The position numbers and the translations under genes were made by a program. A DNA stretch of 64,000 bases from Acanthopleura granulata (Eukaryota; Mollusca; Polyplacophora; Chitonida; Chitonidae), in NCBI GenBank assembly GCA_016165875.1, contig JABBOT010000080.1, positions 8,228,172-8,292,171 of the forward strand. Reading direction: 5' to 3'. The notes below the pieces were generated by a model that saw only the letters and a list, made by a program, of their open reading frames with translations, made no database searches and was not told the origin of the DNA. This document shows, piece by piece, positions 1 through 12,900 of this stretch (its first letter is position 1; every line of letters begins with the position of its first letter).

Positions 1-201
1 GATAACCCAGCCTTCCACTTAACCAAGTCAGGGGAGAACATCCGCTCCCGCAAGGACCATCGCATTGTGGTGGGATTTGATGGTAATGACACAGGGTCTA
101 AGGCCTCCGTGATGGGCAAACTGATCATAACGTGCGCCAGGTCAGCCGGGGGCAACAGCAGTGCCCAGTGGGTGTACTACCTCAAAGGCATTACCCCATA
201 G
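1..201 (+). CDS. 3' coding exon of an ASH/MSP-type ciliary protein, possibly CFAP47-like (partial)
   Basis: Frame 1 is open from the first base for 66 codons and ends in TAG at 199-201; the window cuts off the 5' part. The peptide has the look of the last beta-sandwich of ASH/MSP (HYDIN-like) repeat proteins: an N-terminal PAFHL segment, a central basic/hydrophobic strand RIVVGFDG, a G-K-L-I-I-T strand and a terminal WVYYLKGITP strand. Such domains occur in cilium- and centrosome-associated proteins (CFAP47, HYDIN, CFAP65 and others). CFAP47 is my best guess from the closing YLKG-type strand, but I cannot separate the family members from 66 residues. The stop lies only two residues after the last strand, so the domain forms the extreme C-terminus. 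No splice acceptor is visible because the exon starts outside the window. Confidence 0.5.
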   Translation, partial: DNPAFHLTKSGENIRSRKDHRIVVGFDGNDTGSKASVMGKLIITCARSAGGNSSAQWVYYLKGITP

Positions 202-1189
202 ATGGTAAACGATATTGATCTGGAAACGATTTCTGGAATAAAGTCCTAAATGTTTTTAAATGAGGCAGCCTGAGATTTAGAAGTTACTGGTGCGAAACCA
301 TATTAAAGGCTGTTTACCTTATGCAAAGATTTGGAAACTGTTTTTTTAGGACCACGTACTCTGGAAAGATGCAGTCTGTGTTTAAGGGTTGTGTGTAAAA
401 CTAGCAGAAGTGGCTAGTGTGAAACAGTATTCAGATTTACCTTTTCAAAACTTGGTAAACTGTCGGTAGTTTAAATGGTATTTAAACCTCATTTGTGTTA
501 CTCTTCTCAAACATCAGTTTGAAGCAGTATATTTGAAAGCAGAAGCTTTGTGTTTTTGTACTGTATCTTAAATTCAAAGGTATTTTTTATTGTGTACAGG
601 AATGGTTGTATATGTAACATCTTGTGTGATGAACTGTTCTAGTTTGAATGTAGAACATTCACATAATCTGTTCTTATTGTTTATTTGTGAATATAAAGTG
701 CTTTATGTCTGATGCTGTGACGTTATTCCGTTTACAGTTACCCTTCATATTTTCTGCCCTGTGTATTTTACCAGTGATGTACATTCCAGAACATGAGTAG
801 ATTTGTGTTTACTGTTTCTGTCCCATTAACTAAAATTATATTTATTGATCACTTTTCCACTTGGTTCCAAAGGTTTATGTATTCTTGCTAGATTTAAGCC
901 CCAGGTCTGTGATAAAAAAAAGGTATATATTTACTTGATAACAGCTTATTGTTGGCAGTTTGAAATCCAAAATAAATCCATTTTCAATACTGATCACGTC
1001 TTAAATATATTGTTATGTACAGCTAAGTGTTTTTGTTTTCTTTGTAATCTTAATTGCATTGATACATATTTTGTACACACTGTAAAATGAATCTGGTACT
1101 GTCCTGTGATGCCTATGGTTGACCCAATGAATGATATATGAAGCCATAATATGTGTAAGAAATAAAACATCATAGGATTGTCCAGTAGG
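202..1189 (+). other. 3' UTR and flank of the first gene
   Basis: AT-rich non-coding sequence after the stop at 201. AATAAA hexamers lie at 971-976 and 1161-1166, and a weaker AATATA-type signal near 690. Any of these could end the transcript. The short ORFs here have no codon structure and are not called. Confidence 0.5.
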
Positions 1190-1425
1190 ATGTAGTTTAG
1201 CGAGATGCAAGTTCAAGATTTCGAACCACAAAACATGTGAAATGCATGAACTTCAATCCGGCACACTAGTGGCAGGTTCATTCCCAGTCTTGGAAGGGAT
1301 TGAAGTCCAAGGGTGGTTTGGTTTGCCCCTGGGTACTCTGGTTTCGCTACACAAAACTGACCACCATTGCACAAGTGGAAAGCTCTTAATATTGCTGAAA
1401 CAAAACTCAATCAATCAATTTAATG
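1190..1425 (+). mobile_element. SINE-like repeat with AATC tail
   Basis: About 235 bp. Near its start is a segment whose complement resembles a tRNA B box (GGTTCGAAATC, around 1215-1225), and it ends with an imperfect AATC/AATT run at about 1405-1422. It directly precedes a family A SINE. Only one copy was seen in the window, so the family is not established. Confidence 0.35.
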
Positions 1426-1429
1426 CATC

Positions 1430-1670
1430 CATAACCAAGGGGATTAGCAAGCATGCTAGCGCAGAGTAATAACTGAGGAGCCCCTCACCAATCCAATGAG
1501 TCCAGCTCATGCTGACTTTCTCCCTGGATGCATATACCTGAATTATCCCCCCTGTCAACCCCGGGCTCAGCCTGGTTTCCTCCCACCATAATACTGGCCA
1601 CTGTCACATAAGTGCAATAATCTTGAGTACGGTGCAAAACACCAGTCAAGTAAATAAATAAACTGAAGGC
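1430..1670 (+). mobile_element. SINE family A, near full length
   Basis: Family A, read in the plus sense here, has three parts. The tRNA-like head carries a box A resembling TGGCTCAGTCGG and a box B resembling GAGTTCAAGTCC. The conserved body includes TTTCCTCCCACCATAATG and a CTTGAGTACGG motif. The end reads AACACCAATCAAATAAATAA. This copy keeps a decayed head, the body motif near 1578-1595 and a tail ending in AAATAAATAAA. The family resembles mollusc tRNA-derived SINEs with a conserved central domain; I cannot assign a named superfamily. Confidence 0.75.
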
Positions 1671-2554
1671 AGCAGTTCTGATATTCTTCATTTACCTTAT
1701 TGTCTGTGAAAATCAGTAAAATGTCGAGTGTGATATTTGATGCATACTGAAGAATTTCTCACTGATAACATTCAGATTTATGGGGTAAACTGTCACTGCC
1801 CAGCTGCAGCTGAGGCCACTTTCACCAAGCTTCCTAAGTCACATTTTCCATAAATGTTCCCATACAAGACATCCTCTAAGTTATAGCGTCCTGAGGGGAT
1901 GTGATTTACAAGAAAAGTTATCCAACAACAGGATTTTCAAAGTTTTGTCAAAATGGGCGCTGAACAATTGCCAGCTGGATTTAAGCCTGCAATCTCATTG
2001 GTCAGGGCGCCTATCAAATGTGGTAAGGACAGTATGCCATAATACACTTCATGTTATGTGAAAATCAGTTTTTCAACGTGAACTTTCTTCAAACTGCTAG
2101 GACTGATATGTGAACATGAGCCTGATAATATTAGTTACTCATTTATCGAATAAGACTGGTGAGACACATGTATATTGGGTGAGGAATCAGCTGCGCCTAA
2201 TTTGAGAATTACTGACCCCATATATTTCCATATCCTCTCACTGAGTAACAGTGTCATGAATTCGTCCTGCAGAAGATACTCAAAACTAGTCTGAAATCTG
2301 TTTCTCGAAAAACAAAGAAGAGGGTTCCACAGTAATTTCCTATCACGTCAACGACCCTGGAATTACTAAGCCGCAGTGATCTGGTAACTATGGTGTCATA
2401 AGCGTTATCTGACTGACAGTGTTGTGTCATCAGTCCTTTGCGTGGTGATTTTGGTCTCATTGTTACATCACACTGTAACTGTTTCTCCCTACTGTCGAGT
2501 CATCAAATGCATACAGCATCCACACCTGGATATGGAATTACACACATCTCACAT
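1671..2554. other. Intergenic, nothing recognised
   Basis: No splice-bounded open frame, RNA gene or clear repeat was seen. Short ORFs in this stretch lack supporting features. Confidence 0.5.
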
Positions 2555-2792
2555 GTGAGCAGGGGGACTCAGCGTGGCCGAGGGGGTCAAGTGCCTCTTT
2601 GGTTGCTGTGAATTCAAGTCCAGCTCATGCTGGCTTCCACTCCAGCCGTATGTGGGAAGGTCTGCCAACAACCTGTGGATGACTGTGGGTTTTTCCCCGG
2701 GTTCTGCCTTGTTACCCACCATAATGCTAGCCACCGCTGTATAAGTGAAATGTTCTTGAGTAAAACGTAAAACACCAATCAACTAAATAAGT
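2555..2792 (+). mobile_element. SINE family A
   Basis: The head is partly recognisable (GTGGCCGAGGGGGTCAAG). The B-box-like AATTCAAGTCC, the body motif CCACCATAATG near 2717 and the tail AACACCAATCAACTAAATAA are all present. Confidence 0.75.
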
Positions 2793-3928
2793 CGTGTGAC
2801 CATTACTGTCCAGTGAAAAACAAGTGTATTGTGCCTGATGAGGGACAGCGGTGTTAAACCTTGTTCTGAAGACATGTACTTCAGGCCAATTTGCCATCTC
2901 AGACTTCATTTCGTACACTGCCGAGCCTTATCAGGGTTATTTCTGTAGCAGTAGTTAGTATGTTGTCGTTTCCCGCCCTTTTGGCAGATTGGTGTGTTAC
3001 GTTTGACAACTTTAAGGATAAAATTCATAACTAGTTTATAATATTAGGTAGGGATGTTGAATATGAGTGTGTTCCTACTATCATGTACTTTAAACTGGTC
3101 ACTGTTATATTATAGCTTGGTAAATAGCCTAGAAGTTATGATAGATTTAAAACAGAATTAAATCTGACTGAGTTCTCTCTTAGGGATTAAATGGTGTGTA
3201 GTTAGAAAAGTAGACATAGTAGATTTTTCATATTTAACATGCTTGTAGAGTATACCTGGAAAATTTAGTAGTGGTTAAAGTTGCCAGATGTATGCATTAC
3301 AGTCTCTGTAAATGCAGTGTTTTTGATGTTATGAAAACACAAATCCTAGTTAGCCTTGTGCTGACTGGAACTCACAGCTGGACAATTAATTGTCTTCTCT
3401 GAGGCCCTCACTGGGGCTGTAAAAGCCCTGCCCTAATGTGTGCTTGTGGTCAGTCTTGGGGACAGTCTTGCGGTCACTCTTGCGGTCAGTCTTGCAGTCA
3501 GTCTTGTAGTTAGAGTCTTGAAGGCAGAGTCATCAGGAGTTACAGTTACAGAGTTATGGTATTATGTCCCCAGTCAGTACAGGATGCCAAGAATATAAAA
3601 AGATGTCTCCAGTTCTGTGCTGTGTTCCTTTTCTGTCGGTCCTACCAAGCCAGCCTCCCCAAAGCTTAGATAACTGGTGGTCAACAAACACCAACAACCA
3701 GCTTGGTTACATTTCAATCATATTTGAAGGTCAGAAGTCTATAGTGACAAGGATTAAATGTTAAATATTACTGGCTACACAAAACATCCAAAACACACTT
3801 TATGGTGATCTCCATCATTTCCAGCTTTCTTCCTTATTATATTATACCTATTGTTGCAAAGTGCTCAGGGAAGATGTGGGCTCTGGGACACGCATTGCAA
3901 GAGGAAACCATACATTGATATAAACTGG
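2793..3928. other. Intergenic with a short 11-12 bp tandem repeat
   Basis: Otherwise featureless. Around 3445-3520 a degenerate CTTGCGGTCAGT unit is repeated about six times. Confidence 0.5.
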
Positions 3929-5412
3929 ACAGTTCACAGACTAAGCATGGATTCCACACAGTAATTCTCCATTTCAGTTGAAGTTCAAAACTCCCATTCT
4001 ACAGTTCACAGACCAAGCATGGATTCCACACAGTAACTATCCACTTCAGTCAAAGTTCAACACTCCCATTCTACAGTTCACAGACTGAGCATGGATTCCA
4101 CACTGTAACTATCCACTTCAGTCAAAGTTCAACACTCCCATTCTACAGTGCACAGACCGAGCATGGATTCCACACAGTAACTATCCACTTCAGTCAAAGT
4201 TCAACACTCCCATTCTACGGTTCACAGACCAAGCATGGATTCCACACAGTAACTATCCACTTCAATCAAAGTTCAACACTCCCATTCTACAGTTCACAGA
4301 CCGAGCATGGATTCCACACTGTAACTATCCACTTCAGTCAAAGTCCAACACTCCCATTCTACGGTTCACAGACCGAGCATGGATTCCACACAGTAACTAT
4401 CCACTTCAGTCAAAGTTCAACACTCCCATTCTACAGTGCACAGACCGAGCATGGATTCCATGCATTAACTATCCACTTCAGTCAAATTTCAAAACTTCCA
4501 TTCTACGGTGCACAGACCAAGCATGGATTCCACGCAGTAACTATCCACTTCAGTCAAAGTTCAACACTCCCATTCTACAGTTCACAGACTAAGCATGGAT
4601 TCCACACAGTAACTATCCACTTCAGTCAAAGTTCAAAACTTCCATTCTTTGGTGCACAGACCAAGCATGGATTCCACACAGTAACTATCCACTTCAGTCA
4701 AAGTTCAAAACTTCCATTCTACAGTGCACAGACCGAGCATGGATTCCATGCAGTAACTATCCACTTCAGTCAAAGTTCAACACTCCCATACTACAGTTCA
4801 CAGACCGAGCATGCATACTGCAGTTCAAAGACCGAGCATGGATTTCACACAATAACTATCCACTTCAGTCAAAGTTCAACACTCTCATTCTACAGTTCAC
4901 AGACCGAGCATGGATTCCACACAGTAACTATCCACTTCAGTCAAAGTTCAACACTCCCATTCTACAGTTCACAGACCGAGCATGGATTCCACACAGTAAC
5001 TATCCACTTCAGTCAAAGTTCAACACTCCCATTCTACAGTTCACAGACCAAGCATGGATTCCACACAGTAACTATCCACTTCAGTCAAAGTTCAACACTC
5101 CCATTCTACAGTTCACAGACCAAGCATGGATTCCACACAGTAACTATCCACTTCAGTCAAAGTTCAACACTCCCATTCTACAGTTCACAGACCAAGCATG
5201 GATTCCACACTGTAACTATCCACTTCAGTCAAAGTTCAACACTCCCATTCTACAGTGCACAGACCAAGCATGGATTCCACTTAATAACTATCCACTTCAG
5301 TCAAAGTTCAACACTCCCATTCTACAGTTCGGTCTCTGGTATTCAGAGACCAAGCATGGATTCCACACATTAATTATCCACTTCAGTCAAAGTTCAAAAC
5401 TCCCATTCTACA
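3929..5412. repeat. Minisatellite, 72-bp unit, about 20 copies
   Basis: A head-to-tail array of a 72-bp unit, recognisable by CAGACCGAGCATGGATTCC, AACTATCCACTTCAGTC and AACACTCCCATTCTAC. Copies are highly alike; variants swap CCGAGC/CCAAGC and TTCACAG/TGCACAG. One shortened unit lies at about 4800-4850. The penultimate unit carries a small inverted insertion at 5331-5351. The unit holds no long open frame. Confidence 0.95.
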
Positions 5413-6118
5413 ACTTTTTATTATTTATACATCATTAAAATCCCAGTTCCCATCCCTGATAAAAGTGTTATTTCATTAGTGAGATATCACTTTTGTTACT
5501 ACATTTTGATATTACACACCCAGACGCTGTGATGTCAAAAATGAAGCACTTTGTTTTTAGGATGTTCCAATCTGAGCTCACTGGGATGACGTCATAATGC
5601 AAGTTTAGCCAATTGATATATTGTAAGGTAATGCAAGAAGACACAACTTCATACTAGACATCATGTATACATCACGCTACTGACAGGTCTTCGAAGGCCT
5701 CCAGCTAAAAACATTGCTTAAAACCTCTTTAAACACACAAAATCATGATATTGTTAAAGTGTAAATAATGGACAGAATATCACACAGTGAAGGTTGAATA
5801 CATTAAATACAGTTCTCATAGGTGGAAATGATAACCCTCTCACTCGAACAATATTTATGGTATTCAACCTTTAACTGTGCAATGTCCTCCCTATAGCTCA
5901 TGATTGTAGAAATTCAAATTGTGACAGGAAAATGGTCTGTTTGAATTGGCACAAGTAACATTATCTTCGGGCCAGTGTTGAACTCAACTAACTGACTACA
6001 TGAAAACTTGTTATAGTTTTATCTCGTCTGGTTTCAAATTTTGGTGAGAAAAAGCATTTTACAGCAAATTATTTCTTTCATTGGAGCTCAGAACACTGCA
6101 CACAAGAGTATTTCTCTT
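5413..6118. other. Intergenic, nothing recognised
   Basis: AT-rich unique sequence with no supported exon or repeat. Confidence 0.5.
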
Positions 6119-6360
6119 GCTAGTGCTACTGCCACTAAAGCATCATGTCAAAGACACCAGACACGACACCCCACCCAGTCACATTATAGTGACACCAGGC
6201 TGACCAGTCCTGTTTCCTGGCTCTAGCCTGTCAGTGCTGAGCACCACGTGGCAAGTGAAACAGCAACAAGTACCATTTTTAAGTCTTTGGTATGACCCCG
6301 CTCGGGTTTCATCCTGGATCTCATGACAGTACGCTCTAACCATTAGGCCACCGATGTGGT
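6119..6360 (-). mobile_element. SINE family B, 3'-shortened
   Basis: Family B has a tRNA-like head and a body with GTGTCA-TAATGTGAC and AAAGACTTAAAA-type motifs. On the minus strand here the head is near 6340-6358 (box A like TGGCCTAATGGTTAGAG), the B-box-like segment near 6300-6320, and the body includes the complement of CACCCAGTCACATTATAG. The far 3' tail seen in other copies (49255, 27745) is missing. Confidence 0.7.
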
Positions 6361-6916
6361 CGATTTCATTTATACAGTAGCGATCAGTTTCACAGCTGGA
6401 AGAAACCAGAGTGAAAGATAGGCCTATGGCAAATAAATGACAAACCTTCCAGCTAGTACATGTACATCTGGTACCTCCATGTTGCTGGCAGATCAACCAA
6501 AGAGTCACATGAATGGCACTGATCCATTCATATTTCCACCAAGGCTTCACGAGCAGTGGAGGCAAAGAAATATCAATCGTTCCCTGTTTAGCCTAGAATT
6601 TCGCCAACACCTCACAATCCTAGCAATCTAAACACAACTAAGTATATCCGCTCAGCCACGATCCACTTCCGGCACCAATTAAAAGGAGATTTGCCCCCGA
6701 AGATCATGAAGCTTTCTTAAGCTTAAGTCTGAATTAAGTCTTAACTTGTGATGTTATTTCTGAATTTAGATTTGAACTTGAACCCTTTCATTTTTGTGAT
6801 TAAGGTCTAAGACAACTCTTAGTATTAATTAGAAAGTACTAATTAATTTCTTAGTTCTGAGTTCTTTAGAAAAGTCACAATTTTGGTGCTGTAAACTGTT
6901 TTGACGACTTTAAGTC
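6361..6916. other. Intergenic with AT-rich fold-back-like stretch
   Basis: From about 6710 to 6890 repeated CTTAAG/TTAAGTC and CTTAGTTC motifs occur in both orientations. This looks like a decayed MITE, but I could not define its ends. Confidence 0.3.
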
Positions 6917-7137
6917 TATTTATTTATTTGGTTGATGTTTTAAGGTAATCAAGAATATTTCACTCATACGACGGAGGCCAGCATTATGGTGGGAGGAAAC
7001 CAGGCAGAAATCAACGACCACTGTCACTGGCAGAACTTCCCATGTACGGCCAGAGAGGAAGCCAGCATGAGCTGGTGGGAGGTTTCTAGGTCATTGCACT
7101 GCGCTAATGCGCTGACTGACTGAGCCATGGAGGGCCC
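6917..7137 (-). mobile_element. SINE family A, full length
   Basis: Plus strand starts with the complement of the tail (TATTTATTTATTTGG), runs through GGCCAGCATTATGGTGGG and ends at the complement of box A (GACTGAGCCATGGAGG). A gap removes part of the centre. Confidence 0.8.
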
Positions 7138-8563
7138 GCAATTTCAGGATTTTGTGATCCTGGGGCCTAAAGTACCAGTATTTCATATTTCCTCACTTAT
7201 TGCATGAATGCAACAAGACTGGTTGATTACAATATAAGAACTGCAAAACCATTACAGTTTTGATTCAGTGTTGTCCAAAATTTGACCAAACAGGCCAAAT
7301 GGCCTTGTTGCAAGATGGAAAGTAATCTCCTGGCAGAATCAAATTTGATGAGAATGAAGAGCACTCGGTGTCAGTGTCTAAAGCCCACTTAGACCCAGTA
7401 TCCTTCACTCTGTGATGAGAATAAACAACACTATTTGTCAGTCTACAGCAAAGGCTGAAGATCAGTACACTGCAGCTGTAATGAAATGCTGCACTGAACA
7501 TGTGTACATTTGCTTATGCTGACTGACTGACTGACTGGCAGCAGTGAGGTTTATGGGTGGAGGAAACCAGGGTGCCCCGCAATGTGTAAGAACAGTCTGG
7601 GATATGGTAAATGACTTCAAAATTTAAATTATTATGGCTGAATGGTACATTGGTAATGCTGACTAGGTTACACATTTTGCATCATGTCCCGATGACTTAG
7701 TAGCTCATTTTGCCTAATTTTCCAGTGACCGGGTCATATATTTTGCTTTATTCTAACAGAACTCATCTGTTTATCTTAGAAACATGTTTTTTGTTTTGAA
7801 GGTAATACCCTATGGAAAATGCAAGTATCAGAAGTGATAATCTATGATATTTATTTACTTCCCAAAAAATGCTGGGGGGGGGGGCAAAATTTTAGGTAAT
7901 TTCCTCATTTAAGTTATGTCACTGTGCACAAAGAACCAAGAAGTAGCAGTGAGACAACACAAAGTCCTGCTTGTCTAAGAATGTACATATTTAATCAATA
8001 CATATATATGATGTACCCGAAGTTACATTTCAACACACCAGAGGATAACAAAACAAAGTCGACTTATGTACTGGTAATCAAATAAGATCAGCAAGAATAC
8101 CAAATTGAACACGCAAGTAAGCATTTGATACAAATAAATAATTAGAATTTATGCAAATCAGGATAATCAATATTATTTCTTAATACTTCATCTGGTGTCA
8201 ACAGCAACAATAAGTTAAACTGCTAGGCATGTAGCGCTCCAGCCTATTCAATGTCATATTCAACTAGTAAACAAGCATGTATTGCAAACTGTCATGTTTT
8301 TAAGTTGTCAAATTCTTGTGCCTAATGAATGATTAACTCACCAGAGAAGTTAAAATTAAGTGTACATGCACACATATATCATCATCCAAGGCAGACAACC
8401 CCAACCATTTTCCTAGTTTTATTCTCTTATTCTTGTCAATTTCTTAAACTCGCAAACTATCATGTTTAAGATCATGATGTCAAGCTCTTATGACTCTTTC
8501 ACTATTTAACCAGAGGTATGAAAATGAAGCAGGGGTACACATGTATATTATTGTTTTGGATTG
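7138..8563. other. Intergenic, nothing recognised
   Basis: Contains a poly-G run at about 7873-7884 and a short GACT repeat near 7522-7536. No supported exon. Confidence 0.5.
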
Positions 8564-8736
8564 CCCATCCCAGTGTTCTCAATGTTGTCACATCCCCCAG
8601 TGTTCTCAATGTCACATCCCCAAGTGTTCTCAATGTCACATCCCCCACTGTTCTCAATGTCACATCCCCCACTGTTCTCAATGTCATATGCCAGTGTTCT
8701 CAATGTCACATCCCCCAGTGTTCTCAATGTCACATT
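8564..8736. repeat. Minisatellite, 24-bp unit, about 7 copies
   Basis: Unit CAGTGTTCTCAATGTCACAT plus a variable C-rich spacer, seven or so copies. Because 24 is divisible by three, frames stay open on both strands and give spurious repetitive peptides (VLNVTSPS on plus). These are artefacts of the repeat. Confidence 0.9.
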
Positions 8737-9929
8737 CATCAACATGTATTCTATCATCTCATAATTGATACAATTCATTATCATATTACAAGATGTCACA
8801 TTCTTGTTACTCTAAATATCTGGAAAGAGTGAAGAAGAGTAAAGTATAAAGTGACTTCTGAGACATTTAAAGAGATCAAAACACTGATATCTACCAGGAA
8901 TTGTAGGTCAGGGAAAGGTCAAACGACTGATTACCCGATCAAGCGTTTGTGTGAAAAACATGCTGGATTACCTGCTTATACCTTCAACAATCAAACATCA
9001 TCATCAGTTAACTGTTTCTCAGGAGAATTTTGATTTTTACACCTGTATTTCATGTGATGGGCAAGAACAAGAAGAAATGTAAGCCTAAGAAGATCTTCGG
9101 TAGAAAATAATCCGGACCATTTCCACCAACGGTACCCTTCATTGTCTTGATCAGCCTGACAGCCTGATACACCACAGTCCTGCAGCATAATAATACTGAT
9201 CAGCCCCACCCTTCCCACTGCCAAAAAAACAAAACACACCAAAGCATCACCATGTATTTCGTCTGAATATCACAGCCAGAAATTCAGACAACGCATGTAA
9301 CACTACTACACTGTTATTAAAAGAACAGGCCACCTTTATATGTATAAAGTATGCATCATCCATGAGATCATTTCGTGTTGATTCCAAATATGGCCTTCAC
9401 CGCATTTTTACAGTGAATAAAATGTACATAGAGATACGGCAAGCGTTCTACGGTGGACTTTTTGGACCACACTAAAGAAGATGAAGCACAGTGACGTCAC
9501 TGATTCTTTTTAGCTGCAAAACATCATCTGACTGCTACATTTCTATGTTCCACGTGAATATACGTGTACATGTTGTACTAAATTGGTATTTAATGTGGAA
9601 ATAAGGAAAAGGGTGTGCTTAGTGAAAAAAAACTTGTGACGGTTTCTGAGCTTCAGTGTGTTCACTGTCAGAATGTGGCACAAAAAGACCACCATAGAAG
9701 CTGTTTTCTCTTCAGCTGCTGTGAAAAAAAATCCTGAAAACCACATAATTTGGCATCTGCAAGAAATGGTCTGTCTGATGATGCATATGTTATTTAAAGA
9801 TGGTCTCTTCCTTTAAGTATTTACAAACATAACCTGATTTGTCATGCAATAAGCTAAAGCTATGAGATCATCGTCCCGCCCAACCAAACGATGCAAAAGT
9901 AGAAGTTCACACCTTCTGTATTTCCCACA
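8737..9929. other. Flank and probable 3' UTR of the zinc-finger gene (minus)
   Basis: No coding exon is supported. On the minus strand an ATTAAA hexamer lies at about 9589-9594, roughly 340 bp past the zinc-finger stop codon, and is a plausible poly(A) signal. Confidence 0.4.
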
Positions 9930-12900
9930 CTAGGACAAAGGTATGTATACAGTGCTTCCATCCACCTTTTGCAAGGTGGCTGGCGCTTGTAGGACTTGCT
10001 GGTAGGAAACATTCACTGCACCCAGATTGGCCATTTTGTATTCTATAGGGATGGGATTGCCGTCTGCATCAGCGGTCACAGGGATCAGGATATGGCCACC
10101 CGGTTCCACCTCAGGCAGCTGGCCCGGGTCCAGTGACGGCTGCAGTACGGTGATGTTCGTCACAGCCTGCGCTTCCTCATCAGCCTTGGCTTTGGACCTC
10201 ATTTGCCGCGACTTCAGATGTTGGATGCCGTGCGTCTGTCGCTCGTGGCGCCGCAGGTGGTGCTTCTGGCGGAACTGGTAGCCGCACAGCGTGCACTTGA
10301 ACTGCGCATTGCTGGTGTGCGCTCGGTAGTGTCCATTACACATCACCTCCGTTTTGAAGCGCCAGGTGCATTCTGGGTAAGGGCAGCCGAACGGGCGGCT
10401 GGGGTCGTGAACGCGCTTGTGCTTGTTCAGGGTGGACTTGTCCGTGTAGGCGTTCCCACAAATATCACAGAGTACGCTCCCCTGGCTGTGGAACTGTCGG
10501 TGAGCGTGGATGGCCGCATTGATGTTGGACTTGAAGCCACACACTTTGCATGTGTACGCTTCCTTCTGATGTGTTTTCAGATGCTGCTGCAGACTGGTGT
10601 TGGTCTTGAAAGCTTTTCCGCACTCTATACACAGAAAGTTCTTCGTTGGCACATGTATTCTCATGTGTTTCCTGAGGTAGCTCCATTTGTTGAACACCTT
10701 GTTGCAGTTTGTGCAGGGGTAATTTCCTTGTTTATCCACCATTCTGTCCTTCACGCGTATCGTCTTCAGCGTCTCACGTCGCTTACCCACAACCTGGTGT
10801 TCCACAAACTCGGACATCTTCATCAACTTCTGATCGCTATTTTTCTCTGTGGATCTCATCTCGATGAATTCATGTTGCGACAGGACATCTGTGTGATTGT
10901 CCTTCATGTGCTTGATAAATGCCTGTTTCCAGAATGTCTTGTAGTCACAGTGCAAGCACTTGAAGGACTGCTTACCATACATGAACGAACTTCCTCTCAC
11001 CATACTTGTCACCAACAGAAAATAAAAATCAAGTTCCTTATTACTCCCAGCAGCAGCAGTTGCCGAGTCCTTCTTGGTTGATTTCGCCTGTTCTTTTTGA
11101 GCACTTGATTTCTCCGGCGACTGTTGCACACTTTGAGCATCGTTCGTCTGATTTTGCTCTTGCGCCTGAGGCAAGACTTGTACACTAAATCTGTCGTAGG
11201 AAATATTTCCGTCCGGTCCCACTGTTTCTATCTGAATGATGTTTGTCTCTTGAGGAGTGTGCCCGATCTCCACCGGCGTTACAGGAGAACTGTCATCTGT
11301 GACAATGTCCGGGTTAAGCACCGTACCCTGATCTTCTGGCATCTGCTCATCATTGCCAGAGTTCTCTACACCAACAGAAGGGTTCGGCTCCTCGTCCCCT
11401 TCTCCCGTGCCTGGGCAGGCCTCTTCTTCGGCCGTTTCTTCCTTCTGCTTCCTCTTGCTCTTTCGCCTACCCCGAGACTTCTGCCTCTTTCCCTGTGAGA
11501 CTTTTGATGGTGCGTTTTCGCCACTGGGAGGTTTTCTGCGGTACACTGATCGGCACGACCGTGGCCTCAGCCCATCAGGCAGATCCACATTGTGCACTTT
11601 CTTGTAATGTTCTCGTAAGCGGAATGGTTGATAATAGATAGGGCAGGACTCTCCCAACTCACAGGCCATCCCTCGATCAGGCTGGGCATCTGCCAAATAC
11701 AACTTGTTGTTCAAAACCTTTGTTCTGTTTATGTATTTGATTTATTTATTTGATTGTTGTTATATTTATTTATTTGACTGGTGTTTTACACTGTACTCAA
11801 GAATATTTCGCTTACACAACGGCTGTTAGCATTATGGTGGAAGGAAACTGGACAGAGCCTGGGGGAAACCAAGACCATTCGCAGGTTGCTGGCAGACATT
11901 CCCACGTACAAACAGGGAGGAAGCCTTCTAGTGCTCGACTTGAACTCACAGCGATCGCAGTTGGCTGCTAACCACTAGACCAATAAGGCCTGTTTTGTTT
12001 AACCTAATAACCAACTTGCAATGTGAACTGTATTGGGATCCATCAAAATGTTTTTCTCATTCTGGAAAGATTAAAATAGACAGGGGCATACAATAATCAA
12101 TCTATCATTACCACTACAACAAAGGCACAATTTCTTCGTCACAATGAAATTATCATCACTATCATTTTTGTTTATGATGATCATGATTATTATTTCTCTC
12201 TCAATGTTTATTTCTTTAAAGTCACCATCTTTTTAATTTGTCAGAATCATTTATTTATTTCATTGGTGTTCTACGTCGTGCTCAGGAGTACTTCACTTAC
12301 ACGATGTCGGTCTGCATTATGGTGGGAGGAAACCGAGCAGATCCCGAAGGTAACCCACGAACATCCACAGATTGCTGACAGACCTTGCCATACATGGTTG
12401 GAGAGGAAGCCAGCATTAGCTGGACTTGAACTCACCGCGACCACAATGGTGAGAGGCTCCTAGGTCATAACACTGAGCTAGTGCACTAATCACATTGGCC
12501 ACAGAGGCTCCCATTTTTTGACTCGGTTATGTCCAAATTTTTACGATAGCCATGGCCTACCATTCCTTTGGAGAAGAGGGAATGAACTGAGACACACAAG
12601 TCATCACAAAGTGAAGTAATATGCGTAAGTATGCAAACAAAGTACATACGTATAACTCACATTGGATTCTGTGGCTAAGGAATGGTAGAAGTTTGTTGTA
12701 AAGTTTCCCACAGACTCCACAGGAAAAGGTGTCCTGTACTTCTGGCACATACAATAGGCCATCTGAAACAGAACATAACTCATTCTGGGCCGTGTACGTG
12801 TATGTAAATATAATAACAATAAATGCTGATTTCTTTGTATCGTTATTGTTTAACGCCACACTTAAGAATTTCTCAGTCAGGAATAAAGAATTGACAGTCA

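Noticed and set aside
3929..5412. CRISPR-like array
   Set aside because: Units are contiguous 72-bp direct repeats without unique spacers, in a eukaryotic context.
6179..6565. 128-codon minus-strand frame
   Set aside because: Overlaps a family B SINE and unique flank; peptide has no family features.
8490..8832. Open frames of 60-100 codons on both strands with PSVLNVTS-type repeats
   Set aside because: Direct consequence of the 24-bp minisatellite; no splice or start context.
9057..9110. Tiny Lys-rich ORF (MGKNKKKCKPKKIFGRK)
   Set aside because: 17 codons, no promoter or neighbours; likely chance, and inside the probable zinc-finger 3' flank.
10203..11081. 292-codon plus-strand frame
   Set aside because: Antisense shadow of the zinc-finger exon; no zinc-finger or other motif in its own frame.
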